Below, in pieces: positions 1 through 11,293 of a DNA stretch of 64,000 nt (position 1 is its first letter; the number at the start of each line of letters is the position of its first letter). The position numbers were made by a program, and so were the translations under genes. This stretch comes from Eunapius fragilis (lineage: Eukaryota > Porifera > Demospongiae > Spongillida > Spongillidae), in NCBI GenBank assembly GCA_963681505.1, contig OY811987.1:6081245-6145244 (forward strand), in the 5' to 3' direction. The notes beneath the pieces were generated by a model. The model was not told the DNA's origin and made no database searches. It saw only the letters and a program-made list of their open reading frames with translations.

Positions 1-143
1 AGCAGTCGGTTCAATGCTCTGTTATTGGGCAACATGGCTGTCTTTGTTTCTTTATCCAGACACGAGGGAAGACACTATAATGTGGTGGACACATTCTTGT
101 TAGAGAACCAGCCCTTTGGTATTCTCGGGTATTAAAAACCAAC

Positions 144-3100
144 CTTATACTGGCAATGGAACCCATCATTGTTATTGGACTGAAGGAGAACAACATAATC
201 CTTGAGCTGGGCTACGGGAACTGGTTTCTCCCGACTCATTGAGTCAGACTTTTCACCACCAATGGGTGGACTGTTTGTCCTGCTGTTACTGTCATCCTCA
301 TTCTCATTGTCTGAGTCACCTGGTAAGGTCACCCTGATGGTCCTCTCATCTGATCCCAATCGATTGGTCGCTATAAACTGGTACACACCAGACTCGACCA
401 CAGGCAACGTCCGTATCCTTCTCACTCCGGTGTGTGAGAGGAGCTCAGTGCTTGGTAGACCAAGGCTTACTCCATTAAATACCCACTCACAGGTAGGAGG
501 TGGGTGGCCTGTCACCTGCCCATGAAAGGTCACATGGCCATCCTCTGAGGCAATGCAGCTGTCTGGAAACCCTTGGATGGCGGGGCGGCTGGCTGGCAGG
601 CTGGCTGGGGGGCTGCTAGCTGTTGGTTTGGTCATCATTGTTGGGGGTATACTACTGCTGGTATGGTCAGTAACCTCACCTTCTTGTGTGGAAGAGTTAA
701 AAATGATGGATTGCATTGACAGCTGAATATTTTCTGTGTGCCTCTTCTTAATGCAACGTCTAAGAACATAAGATGTATTCTGACCTCAGCAATCAGAAGA
801 GCCTTCTGTGCTACGTACACCCATCCACACACCCATCCACACACCCATCCACACACCCATCCACACACCCATCCACACACCCATCCACACACCCATCCAC
901 ACACCCATCCACACACCCATCCACACACCCATCCACACACCCATTCACACACCCATCCACACACCCATCCACACACCCATCCACACACCCATCCACACAC
1001 CCATCCACACACCCATCCACACACCCATCCACACACCCATCCACACACCCATCCACACACCCATCCACACACCCATCCACACACCCATCCACACACTCAT
1101 CCACACACCCATCCACACACCCATCCACACACCCATCCACACACCCATCCACACACCCATCCACACACCCATCCACACACCCATCCACACACCCATCCAC
1201 ACACCCATCCACACACCCATCCACACACCCATCCACACACCCATCCACACACCCATTCACACACCCATCCACACACCCATCCACACACCCATCCACACAC
1301 CCATCCACACACCCATCCACACACCCATCCACACACCCATCCACACACCCATCCACACACCCATCCACACACCCATCCACACACCCATCCACACACTCAT
1401 CCACACACCCATCCACATACCCATCCACACACCCATCCACACACCCATCCACTACACAACCCTCAGGTACTAAAGTCATCTTTTCTCACCTGCACACAAA
1501 GATCCCCACAAGGAAGACAGTGCAAATAGCCAGAAGACACACCCCTCCGACCACACTTAGGGCAATGACTAATGTGCTGGGTGTGGTGGTGGTGGTGGTG
1601 GTGGTGGTGGTGGTGGTGGTGGTGGTAGTAGTGGTAATGGTGATAGCTGGGCTGTACAGGCCTGTTCCGTTCTCGTTAACAGCTGCCACCCTGAGCCAAT
1701 ACATTGTGCCAGGTTTGAGGTTGCCAATGGTAACATTAGGCATGTTAGCAGCGATGGTTATGTTGGTCCCTTCTCCAGACGTACAGAGGACCACGTAACT
1801 CCTGTTTAACCCTTTCCAAGCCCCACAGCTTAGCTCCTCCCATAATAAGGAGGTGGCTGTTGAGTTAGTGGTCACCTCACGCAATGCTGTTGGCCACATA
1901 GTTGGTGCTGAAAGGAAGGTATGAGAGGGGGGGAGAGAGGGGGAGGGAGAGTGAGGAGGAGGGAGAGAGGGGGAGGGAGAGAGGGGGAGAGAGAGAGAGG
2001 AGGGAGAGAGAAGGGGAGGGGGAGAGGGGGAGGAGAGAGAGAGGAGGGAGAGGGGAGAGGAGGAGATATATAGAGGGAAAGAGAGAGAGGGGGGAGGGAG
2101 GAGAGAGGATATGTCAATGTAGCTGCTGCACTGGGGAGGAGGATGTGTAGGTGGGGGTGGGGGGTTGTGTACACAGGTGCACACCCACAGACCTTAGTTG
2201 CCTGTAAGGTTGTGCCAAAAATGGCATTAGTGGGATTGGCCAAAGGAAACCGTCTACAACTTGCCTGCAGACTTGGTACGGATCGAGATAGAGGCCTGGG
2301 GACCAGACACATTGAAAATTCCTAAGCCGTAGATGCTGACCCAGTACACAGACCCCTCCTCCAGGCCTGTGATGTTTGCGGCACTGCTGTCACCACTGGT
2401 GACCAATGTCCTGCTCAGAGGGGAGCATCCACCCACGTAGGCGATGGTGTGGAGGAGGGTGGGCGGGTATTGCGGCGGTCCGCTCCAACTGATTACCGTA
2501 GAGGTAGGTCCTACGTCACTTACCGTCACGCCTCCTGGCGCCGCTGGGGTTATGTCAGCAGCTGTGAGCCACGCGGGAACAGTTCATGCATGGATACAGT
2601 CCGTCTGCATGCAGCATAACTCACGGGACACTGACACATTCGCAGATCTCCCGCCGAATGTTGCAGCGGAGATGCACGAGTAGTTGCCGAACAAGGGAGC
2701 CGTCACGTTAAGAGTGTAGCTGATCAGGATATTACTGTATGGACCCACTCCGTTCAGGAGCTTGCTTCGTGCATCGTAGCCGTGTCTTGCCGCTTGTGTG
2801 CCGTTTATCGTCCACCCTACTGCCAGGGCCGACGTGGTACAGTTAAGGGCGAACGAGGGCGGGGCTGTCGACCACGTAACAGGGGACAGAGCTACTGCTG
2901 CGGTCCATCCATTGGCTGGTAACTTTACTGCAACATATAACTCAAGCGTGGAGCCGTCCTGCTGTGTAACAACGCACGTAAATACAGCACCGCTGTTGCA
3001 TATAGACGCGGCATAAAACAGCTTTGCAATGTATGGTGAGGCGGGGGTCGGAGTGTATACATTGCAGGTGGTCGCCAGGACCAAAAGAGAATTCGTCACT

Positions 3101-3510
3101 ATGGCTCCGGATGGCGGCGCCCTCCATGCTGCCGTAGAGCCGGGCGGGCCCACACACACGGGGCCGAAGATACTGAAAATCACGCCATCCGCTGAAGGAT
3201 CGGTCGGGGTACCGGGTAGATATTCTGTGACAAAACTGTACGTTCGGTTCGCCGCAGTACAAATGCCTGATGAGTTCACCATGTACAGTGCTGCAGAACC
3301 TGACTCTAAATGAATGCACAGGGGATACATCTGTGTACTAGTCGGGTCGCTAAGTACTTACCAACTGTTGGCGCTGAAATGCGATTTTGTGCAACGGGAG
3401 TTAAGATCAAATGCACGCGACACGTTCGGAATGGGAATACTATACTTACGGTCGCAGGCCAACCAAACAGCCGGTAGAGAAACCCAAAGGACCAGTATCA
3501 GTAGTATCAT
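144..3510 (-). CDS. Ig/FN3 single-pass receptor, probable receptor-type protein tyrosine phosphatase, copy 1 (3' part beyond window)
   Basis: Five exons join with consistent phases. Exon 1 (3510-3450) encodes a hydrophobic signal peptide starting MILLILVLW, followed by a GTAAGTAT donor. Exon 2 (3305-2625, 227 codons) holds a Cys/Thr-rich N-terminal module and an Ig-like domain (Cys in FALNCTT and the YSC motif in GNYSCIS). Exon 3 (2561-2265) is an FN3 domain and ends in a GC donor (GCAAGT). Exon 4 (1907-1490) is a second FN3 domain, a Thr-rich stalk and a transmembrane helix ([20 protein letters not shown]). Exon 5 (657-144) has a Ser/Pro/Thr-rich linker, an I-set-like Ig domain (CEWVFNG ... 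GVYQFIATN), an acidic linker and the stretch [17 protein letters not shown]. That stretch resembles the juxtamembrane entry of RPTP catalytic domains (family knowledge). The phosphatase domain itself would lie left of base 1, so catalytic identity is inferred. Putting an Ig domain after the membrane helix is odd; an extra upstream membrane exon or exon skipping could change the topology. Confidence 0.62.
818..1452. repeat. 12-bp minisatellite (CCATCCACACAC)n, about 53 copies
   Basis: An almost perfect 12-bp tandem array within the intron between exons 4 and 5 of the receptor gene. Because 12 is a multiple of 3, it is open in several frames on both strands, which creates long spurious ORFs (HPHT, PSTH, CVDG and similar). 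Two variants (CATTCAC near 942 and 1254; CACTCAT near 1094 and 1394) recur with almost the same spacing, showing a ~25-unit higher-order duplication inside the array. Confidence 0.97.
1915..2113. repeat. Polypurine (GA/GGGGA) tract in receptor intron
   Basis: About 200 bp almost free of pyrimidines on the plus strand, made of GAGAGAGGGGGAGGGAGA-like units. It lies in the intron between the two FN3 exons, so it is a polypyrimidine tract on the gene's sense strand and abuts the acceptor of exon 4. A shorter version is at 6607-6765 in copy 2. Mirror-symmetric purine runs of this kind can form triplex DNA. Confidence 0.9.
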
Positions 3511-3954
3511 TACGTGGATATATGACTGTCACCTTCGGTGGCAATAATTATTTAGTCCGCGTTATCTCTGCATGTCACCGTAAATCTGTCAGTACGGAGG
3601 AGGATCTGCGTTGTTAATTATAGTCTGGGGACGAGCAGGTAAATCGTACCATCTCTATGCCAACAACAAATGCTTTTTTTTTGTCGCCATTGCTAAGTAC
3701 TTACTAGCTTCGGTATCCCCTCCCCCAAAAAAAAAACAAAAAAAAAAAAAAACTTGTTGCGTTGGTTATGTACTGCAAAACTTTCGGTTAGCAACTTGAA
3801 AGAGCAAATGGACCAAAAGCAATTTAAGTTCCATGCAGAATAGCTAGATGGCCTTGGAAGACATAATGCGGCTAGGGCAACAAAAGCCATGAATACAATA
3901 TACACAGGGCCAGCATACAGGACATTGCAGTAAACTTCCACATGAACTGAATAT
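3511..3954. other. Upstream region of receptor copy 1
   Basis: Presumed 5' flank of the minus-strand receptor gene. It holds an oligo-A run near 3725-3752 and sequence nearly repeated upstream of copy 2 (8040-8490). No additional exon or convincing TATA motif was seen. Confidence 0.4.
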
Positions 3955-4200
3955 GGCCACCTGGTCAGGGGCAGCTATATGGCCTCCTGTTGTGATACAG
4001 TCAGGGGACCATGGTGCAACTATATGGTCTCCTGTTGGAACATGGTCAGGGGACCAGGGTGCAGCTATATGGCCTCCTGTTGGAACATGGTCAGGGACCA
4101 GGGTGCAGTTATATGGTTTCCTGTTGGAACATGGTCAGGGGACCAGGGTGCAGCTATATGGCCTCCTGTTGGAACATGGTCAGGGGACCAGGGTGCAGCC
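3955..4200. repeat. 45-bp minisatellite, about 5 copies
   Basis: Units of CAGCTATATGGYCTCCTGTT plus a GGAACATGGTCAGGGGACCAGGGTG-type half, 45 bp in total. The same family recurs at 8490-8793 in the duplicated unit with about one or two more copies. Overlapping ORFs here are artefacts of a unit length divisible by three. Confidence 0.92.
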
Positions 4201-4642
4201 ATGCATATGTAATACACCTCACCACGCCCATCAACACTGTCAGGTAATGGATAACTGGATAACAATTTGAGCAAGGCAATATTACTCTCTCCTTTCTTTG
4301 TCATTGGAGATAGTAGACAGCAAACCAAGCCCTTCCACAAGTGTGTGTACATGTATGTGCGTGCATGTGTGTGTATGTGTTATATACTGCATGTGTGAGT
4401 TTTTGTGGTCTTTAATTCTCTTGGTGTCACTGAGTTACACAGAAGACCCAAACAACATGCAAAATGATTAGAACAATTAGAACAAATTACGAATTAAAAT
4501 GAATTAAAAAACAAATTATTACTCAGTTGATGCCAACTTGCAACTTGATGCAATGCATGAATGGCAAGACACATGCCTGAACTCAGCACTTCAATATTCA
4601 TGCACCTCCACCACACTTGTATGTATATGTATGGAGTGGATA

Positions 4643-5767
4643 TGTGGTACTTGCATTGTTTCATAAGAACAATTACATACAAGCGTGAAGTTGCTTAAAC
4701 AGCATTCAATCCTTGGATCAATGCACTGTACTATAATTGTCACTATTTCAGTATGTATTTTAATAGTCCAAGAGCCTCAAATCGCCTGCATACAACCCCA
4801 GCATCTCGTTGGTGATCACACCCAGTTGATCCAATGGTGGAATTGTGAGAATACTCAGACCAAAATCCTCTGATCCAGAGCATAGCAGACCACTGAGCCA
4901 GACTGGCCCAGTCCCCTAGCCAAAGTGAGAATCACCATATGTTGTTCATCTGCACAGAGATACTGCTCGAAAAGAAAGGAAAGCCACACCCACACATACA
5001 CCCACAGAATAGCCACACCTACACCCATCCACACCTACACCCACGCAAGAGAATAGCCACACCTACACCCACCCACACCTACACCCACGCAACAGAATAG
5101 CCACACCTACATCCACCCACCAGAATAGCCCAGCTGTCTGCATGTGACTGCTGCATCATTGGAGTCCCTCCCACACACTGTTCCCCATCATTTTTTTTAG
5201 TACACTTCCACTCTACCCTGGCTTGGGGTAGAGACTGGCCCAATCAGATGAACACTTCCACCCTACCCTGGCTGGGGGTAGAGACTGGCCCAATCAGATG
5301 AACATCTCCATTGCTGTATTTTGTGGGGGGGATTGTCAGGAGTATTGTCAGGGGTAAAATTGGGACTGAAAGATAAATATAGTTCTCTAACAATTTGTCA
5401 CTCCACGAGGTAATAGAGTTCCTTTCCCTGTTATTTAGGAAGAAGGAAGTTCAGACCCCCACCCCAGCCCCATTTCCCCTGAAGTACTGACAATACTCAC
5501 GGATGTATGCCCCCTCCCCCCCCCCCCCCCCCCACTCATTATGTGGGAAGTTTGACAACCCCTAGCCCAAGAAACATATAAATTTAAAAGACCCCCCCCC
5601 CCCATCCCCACCCAAAACCTGAATCAGCCATCAAACTAAACAGATATGTGCCATACCACGTATGAACTTGAATAGTTGAAAGTATCAGTTGTCCACATCA
5701 ATGTACATTCAAAACCATCATGCAAATGGTATTGTAAAGCAAACCTATTATTTAACCACAGGGTCCT
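4643..5767. other. Gene-poor spacer between receptor copies
   Basis: No gene recognised. It contains CCACACCTACACCCACgCA-type short tandem units (about 4980-5130), a two-copy ~50-bp direct repeat (about 5205-5302, CTACCCTGGCTNGGGGTAGAG core), a C22-type homopolymer near 5513-5534 and a second poly-C near 5592-5603. Confidence 0.6.
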
Positions 5768-6177
5768 TCACCAGCTGTATGGTGGTCGAGGACACGCCCA
5801 TGGGGTTAGACACTCTACATGTGTACGTACCAGTTTCCCCAGTGGATATGGTGAGGGATGTGGAGGTGTCGGTGGCTTTATCAGGAAATGGGAGTTAAAG
5901 ATTAGAACAGGTCCATTGGGATGAATCCAGGTTATGGCTGGGATAGGAATACCATCAAATGTACAGTTCAATTGGACACACATCCACACACCCATCCATA
6001 CACCCCCCATCCACACACTCATCCACACACCCACTACACTACAATTAATTAGTTTGTGGGTCCCTCTGGTACTAAAGATCTTTTCTCACCTGCACACAAA
6101 GATCCACACAAGGAAGACAGTGCAAAATAGCCAGAAGACACACCCCTCCGACCACACTTAGGGCAATGACTAATGTG

Positions 6178-6325
6178 CTGGGTGTGGTGGTGGTGGTAGT
6201 GGTGGTGGTAGTGGTGGTGGTAGTGTTGGTGGTGGTAGTGGTGGTAGTGGTGGTGGTGGTAGTGGTGGTAGTGGTGGTGGTGGTGGTGGTGGTGGTGGTG
6301 GTGGTGGTGGTGGTGGTGGTAGTAG
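6178..6325. repeat. GGT/GTA trinucleotide-rich microsatellite (Thr/Pro stalk coding region)
   Basis: Imperfect (GGT)n with GTA interruptions. It corresponds to the Thr-rich stalk coding segment of copy 1 (about 1582-1635) but is much longer and frame-shifted, giving poly-Pro or poly-His in the readable frames. Confidence 0.9.
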
Positions 6326-6961
6326 TGTGGTGATAGCTGGGCTGTACAGGTCTGTTCTGTTCTCGTTAACAGCTGCTCCCTGAGCCAATACATTGTGCCA
6401 GGTTTGAGGTTGCCAATGGTAACATTAGGCGTGTTAGCAGCGATGGTTATGTTGGTCCCTTCTCCAAACGTACAGAGGACCATGTAACTCCTGTATAACC
6501 CTTTCCAAGCCCCACAGCTTAGCTCCTCCGATAATAAGGAGGTGGCTGTTGAGTTAGTGGTCACCTCACGCAATGCTGTTGGCCACATAGTTGGTGCTGA
6601 AAGGAAGGTATGAGAGAGAGGGGGAGGGAGGGGAGGGAGAGAGAGGGGGAGGGAGGGGAGGGAGAGAGAGGGGGAGGGAGGGGAGGGAGAGAGAGAGGGG
6701 AGAGAGAGGGGAGAGGAGGAGATATATAGAGATACATAGAGGGAAAGAGAGAGAGAGAGGAGAGGATATGTCAATGTAGCTGGTGCACTGGGGAGGAGGT
6801 GTGTAGGTGGGGGTGGGGGGTTGTGTAGACAGGTGCACACCCACAGACCTTAGTTGCCTGTAAGGTTGTGCCAAAAATGACATTAGTGGGATTGGGCAAA
6901 GGAAACTGTCCACAACAACAACAACAGGGGACAGAGCTACTGTTGCGTTCCATCTATAGAG

Positions 6962-7287
6962 CTCTTTCATGGTCACATGACGCGTGGGCTTTAATTGCTT
7001 ATTGTCCGCCATATTGGTGCTCGGTTTACTATGGAAATATATGGGCTTATGCTCGGTTTTGGTACTTTTGATACGTATAACTCGCGCTCCGAGGGCACAA
7101 GTAAAAATCATATTTTTACAAATGTTAGTCATGTGTTAGACCACAATTAATATATATTTAAACGACACTCTGAAGTAATGTTACGTACCAAAACCAAGCA
7201 TAAGCCCATACTTCTCCATTGTAAACGAGCACCAATATGGCGGACTAATTAGAAGATGAATGCTATTAAGTCACGCGATGAAAGAGT
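6962..7287. mobile_element. Foldback MITE inserted in receptor copy 2
   Basis: Ends are imperfect inverted repeats beginning CTCTTTCAT and ending ATGAAAGAG. Long subterminal arms match in inverted orientation (CCGCCATATTGGTGCTCG against CGAGCACCAATATGGCGG; ATGGGCTTATGCTCGGTTTTGGTAC against its near complement). It has no coding capacity. It interrupts the Ig exon relative to copy 1. The superfamily was not determined. Confidence 0.82.
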
Positions 7288-7747
7288 GAGAACTTTGCTG
7301 CAACATATAACTCAAGCGTGGAGCCGTCCTGTTGTGTAACAACGCACGTAAATACAGCACCGCTGTTGCATATTAACGTGTTATATATATAAAACAGCTC
7401 TGCAATGTAAGGTGAGGTGGGGATCGGCGTGTATACATTGCAGGTGGTCGACAGGACCGCGGAATGATCTCCCGGCGAATTCGTCACTAACACTGTGGCT
7501 CCATATGGCGGCGCCCTCCATGCTGCTGTAGAGCCGGACGGGCCCACACACACGGGGCCGAAGTTACTGTAAAGCACGCCATCGGCCGCTGAAGGATCGG
7601 TCACCCCGGGTAGATATTCTGTGACAAAACCGTACGTTCGGTTCGCCGCAGTACAAATGCCTGATGAGTTCACCATGTACAGTGCAGTAGAACCTGATTC
7701 TAAAAGAATGCACGGGCGATACGTCAGTGTAATAGTCGGGTAGCTAA

Positions 7748-7878
7748 TAGTCTCGTCCCCAGACCCAGATTCCCAACAGCTGCGGGTGGATTACATCACC
7801 GCTACGTGTGAAGTTTCCACGTAGCGGTGATGTAATCCCCCCGCAGCTGTTGAGAATCTGGGTCTGGGGACGAGACTA
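7748..7878. mobile_element. 131-bp hairpin MITE
   Basis: Near-perfect inverted repeat. The left arm starts TAGTCTCGTCCCCAGACCC and the right arm ends GGGTCTGGGGACGAGACTA, with a short loop around 7808-7820. It shares the core CAGCTGCGGGTGGATTACAT with the 85-bp element at 28673-28757, so both belong to one family. It is absent from the corresponding place in unit 1 (near 3350), so it inserted after the tandem duplication. Confidence 0.93.
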
Positions 7879-8222
7879 GGTCGCTAAGCACTTACCAACT
7901 GCTGGCGCTGAAATGCAACGGGAGTTAAGATCAAATTAGTGCACGCGACACGTTCGGAATGGGAATACTATACTTACGGTCGCAGGCCAAGCAAACAGCC
8001 GGTAGAGAAACCCAAAGGACCCGTATCAGTAGTATCATTACGTGGATATATGACTGTCACCTTCGGTGGCCATAATTATTTATGCATGTCACCGTAAATC
8101 TGTCAGTACGGAGGAGGATCTGCGTTGTTAATTATAGTCTGGGGACGAGCAGGTAAATCGTACCATTTATGTCAACAACAATGCTTTTTTTGTCGCCATT
8201 GCTAAGTACTTACTAGCTTTGG

Positions 8223-8228
8223 TATCCA

Positions 8229-8259
<31 letters not shown>

Positions 8260-8263
8260 CCCC
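8223..8263. repeat. Poly-C homopolymer
   Basis: About 40 bases that are nearly all C in the upstream region of receptor copy 2. Unit 1 has an A-rich run instead at the equivalent place. Likely length-unstable in assembly. Confidence 0.9.
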
Positions 8264-8489
8264 CAAAACAAAAAAAAACCTTGTTGCGTTGGTTATTTAC
8301 TGCAAAACTTCAAACCTTTCAGTTAGCAACTTGAGGTACTATTTGTAGGACCAAAAGCAATTAAAGTTCCATGCAACATAGCTAGATGGCCTTGGAAGAC
8401 ATAATGGGGACAGGGCAACAAAGCCATGAATACTAATATACACAGGGCCAACATACAGGACATTGTAGTAAACTTCCACATAAACTGAA

Positions 8490-8793
8490 TATGGCCACCT
8501 GGTCAGGGTGCAGCTATATGGCCTCCTGTTGAAACCTGGTCAGGGGACCAGGGTACAGCTGTATGGTCTCCTGTCGGAACATGGTCAGGGGACCAGGGTG
8601 CAGCTATATGGTCTCCTGTTGGAACATGGTCAGGGGACCAGGGTGCAGCTATATGGCCTCCTGTTGGGACATGGTCAGGGGACCAGGGTACAGCTATATG
8701 GCCTCCTGTTGGGACATGGTCAGGGGACCAGGGTGCAGCTATATGGTCTCCAGTTGGAACATGGTCAGGGGACCAGGGTGCAGCCATGCATAT
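8490..8793. repeat. 45-bp minisatellite in unit 2, about 6-7 copies
   Basis: Same unit as at 3955-4200, with a different copy number and some GGGACATGG variants. Confidence 0.92.
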
Positions 8794-9536
8794 GCAACAT
8801 ACCTCACTACACCCATCAACACTGTCAGGTAATGGATAACTGGATAACAAGCAAGACAATATTACTCTCTCCTTTCTTTGTCATGGAGATAGTAGACAGC
8901 AAACCAAGTGTGTGTGTACATGTATGTGTGTGCATGTGTGTGTATGTGTTATATGCTGCATGTGTGAGTTTTTGTGGTCCTTAATTCTCTTGGTGTCACT
9001 GAGTTACACAGAAGACCCAAACAACATGCAAAATGATTAGAACAATTAGAACAAATTACAAATTAAAAAACGAATTATTACTCAGTTGATGCCAACTTGC
9101 AACTTGTAGCAATGCATAAATGGCAAGACAAGAGGCATGGCACATGCCTGAACTCAGCACTTCAACATTCATGTACCTCCACCACACTTGTATGTATATG
9201 TACAGTATGTATGGAGTGGATATGTGGATATTTCCTTCATCCACAATTGCCTTCAAATTCATATGGGTATCCACAGCGTCAGGATGTGATGGAGGTTGAC
9301 CCGTCAGACATACTGACACTTGTGAGCCCCTCAACAGCTACAGGACACAGATATTACTTAACAGCCAAGGCCAAGGCAGTTACAGCAGCGACCTGTGCAC
9401 TTACAGCAAAAGCATGAGTATCCATATAAACTATTACATTTTGTTGTATTTGTGTGTGTAGTGCCTTGATGTATGCATACATAGTAAGTTACTTGTTCGG
9501 ATCCCAGAATGATCTTTTTAGAACGAGCGCTGCGCA

Positions 9537-10712
9537 TTAAGGTAAGCTGCCATATTAGAACCGGTTTTTAAACGGACTGTACAAGTCAAACGCATCGTCT
9601 GGAGGACGTTTTAACACCACCAAGTGTCACTACTGATGGATGCGCACCATACCATCGTTTTAAAAGTTTTCCAGCACCTTTTGTTTTGTATATCCACTCG
9701 CACCTCTGAGGGGGGGGGGTTCGCGATGAGTGCCAAATTAGAACAGGGGTGTGTGTCGTAGCTTTTTTAATAGTTTCAATCGTACAGACAACCAGCAACG
9801 CCGCCAACATATCTAGAAGTATCCGAAGTGAAGTTCTAAACACACAAAAAAATACATTTGCGTTCGCTGTCTGCAACTATGTCACTTTCTGTTAGTTCGA
9901 GGGGTAGTGATTTAAAAAACGCCATGCATTGCAAGAGCTAGCAAAAGCCCTCATTTTCCCCATCTTTCTATTCATAAGTCATGAGACATCGATTTTAAGC
10001 TTAAAACTTTGTTATAAGTGGTTACGCGGAAGAGCTACTTCAAGTCAAAGAGAGGCTTCGTGACCTCCATTGAAAATTACCGGAAGTGAGTACTAAATGA
10101 GCCATAGCTTGCATGGTGGAAATTGGCATCGCTAAGTTACGGTTATAACACAAATCTACGCAAGAAAGAATGAGTTTCAAATCCCTACCTCTTCTACAGC
10201 CCCCTGAGAATCGCTGGAATTCAGCAAAACAAAACTTGTTTACCTATACTTGGTTAAATTATTGTAATAAATATTATTGGAAAATTATTGATAGATGCGC
10301 GTATATCGGGCACACAATCGGCTATGATTTTTATGGCGTTCAGATCAGTGGTGACATGTCCTTGGCACTGCAGTTTGGCCTTATATTTACCAAATGCTAG
10401 GCCTACTTCCTTTGACCCCACGAACGGGTCGGTTCTGTGGAGCGATATCGTTTACATAAGTCCATCGTGACATCTTTACTATTAACTGGGATAGGCGCTT
10501 TCCCTTTCGCTGCCAGCCATTTCTTCCACGCTTGGCCTCCAAGAAATAAGAGGTTTACTAACTAGCTTTCGTACGTACGTAAAAACAAATTAACTACTTA
10601 GGGGCGTAGTTCGCTAAAGGGTATTATCAACTGTGGTTATAGGCTGCGGTTATTCTGACCCCCCCCCTGTTCCAATAAGGCCAACCTGTTCTAATATGGC
10701 AGTTTACCTTAC
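9537..10712. mobile_element. Non-autonomous TIR element, about 1.18 kb
   Basis: Terminal inverted repeats of about 27 bp: TTAAGGTAAGCTGCCATATT at the left end, and the reverse complement of 10689-10712 reads GTAAGGTAAACTGCCATATT. The left end starts with TTAA; the right end reads TTAC, so a TTAA target duplication is not exact. The interior holds no recognisable transposase. The TTAAGGTA start resembles the TTAA-flanked element at 29067-30102, but the rest differs. Confidence 0.75.
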
Positions 10713-11293
10713 TGGTAACAGTGATAAGCTATTGGGGCTAGTTGTTTACAGTAGTTACTGCTGTGGCCAAAGTTTTGATAGTTGTGGTTTGGCCACTTAG
10801 CAACACCTCTGTGATAGCCACCTTAAAAATGGCTGCCTTACTCAAAAATGTTTGTGGTTCTCAGTGGTTATTAATAATCAACTTTTTTATTTTACATAAA
10901 TGTTCATTATAATGGACCACATCATATTATAAAGTAAATTGCGCAATTATGAAGTTTCTGCACACAGTAATTATGAGATCTACCTTACAAACCAATTAAT
11001 AGTTTAACCCTTTCATTTCTCATCGAAATGCTCGACACAGTAACATTGTACTTATCAGGCCCTTCGATTTGGTGCCATGCATGCAGCAGTTTTTGTAGTG
11101 TGTGCCAAGATAAAACACTGCAAAGTAGAGTTTATCAGTAAACTAATCAATTATTCAACGCTCAGTATCTTGCAAACCATTAAGAGTCAAAACAAAAAAT
11201 TTCATCCCAGCACCTCTTATATAAAGACAAACTATTGTAAAAGTTTTGAACATTAAGCTACAACATGGTGTCCATCTCTTTGATGAGAAGGTA
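10713..11293. other. Spacer without recognisable gene
   Basis: AT-rich, non-repetitive sequence between the TIR element and the left breakpoint of CPT2 copy A. Nothing else seen. Confidence 0.5.

Larger units (their letters stand above)
1454..4642. repeat. Segmental tandem duplication, unit 1
   Basis: Unit 1 of a direct duplication. Matching landmarks with unit 2 are the FN3/TM exon, the signal-peptide exon, the 45-bp minisatellite, the TGTGTACATGTATGTGYGTGCATG run and the AATTAGAACAAATTA stretch. Similarity ends just after GTATGGAGTGGATATGTGG at about 4642 (unit 1) and 9219 (unit 2). The offset is about 4.6 kb. Confidence 0.85.
5770..8038 (-). pseudogene. Receptor copy 2, broken duplicate of the Ig/FN3 receptor
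   Basis: The signal-peptide exon (8038-7978, same GTAAGTAT donor) and the first part of the Ig exon (from about 7704) are preserved. The Ig exon is then interrupted by a foldback element (6962-7287). The second half of the Ig domain and the whole first FN3 exon are missing: the sequence jumps from the ALSPV codons straight into what is intron in copy 1. The second FN3 exon (6596-6090) has lost one base at the WLR/AAV junction, which throws the TM segment out of frame. A further Ig exon (about 6000-5770; LNCTFDG...ITWIHPNG, then TGTYTCRVSNPMG) needs a one-base shift between its halves. Several independent lesions make a pseudogene likely, though an assembly of a divergent allele cannot be excluded. 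Confidence 0.8.
6020..9219. repeat. Segmental tandem duplication, unit 2
   Basis: Second copy of the 1454-4642 segment in the same orientation. It differs by internal deletion of the first FN3 exon, insertion of two foldback elements (6962-7287 and 7748-7878) and different minisatellite copy numbers. Confidence 0.85.

Noticed and set aside
738-1798. Long ORFs in three plus frames and two minus frames over the 12-bp array
   Set aside because: All consist of HPHT/PSTH/PIHT or CVDG/WMGV repeats caused by a unit length divisible by three; no gene.
9097-9417. Open frame ending ...YGYPQRQDVMEVDPSDIL...
   Set aside because: Part overlaps the duplicated non-coding unit; the unique last 60 codons have no family or splice support.
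9586-9876. 96-codon minus-strand frame
   Set aside because: Lies inside a non-autonomous TIR element, no recognisable domain.
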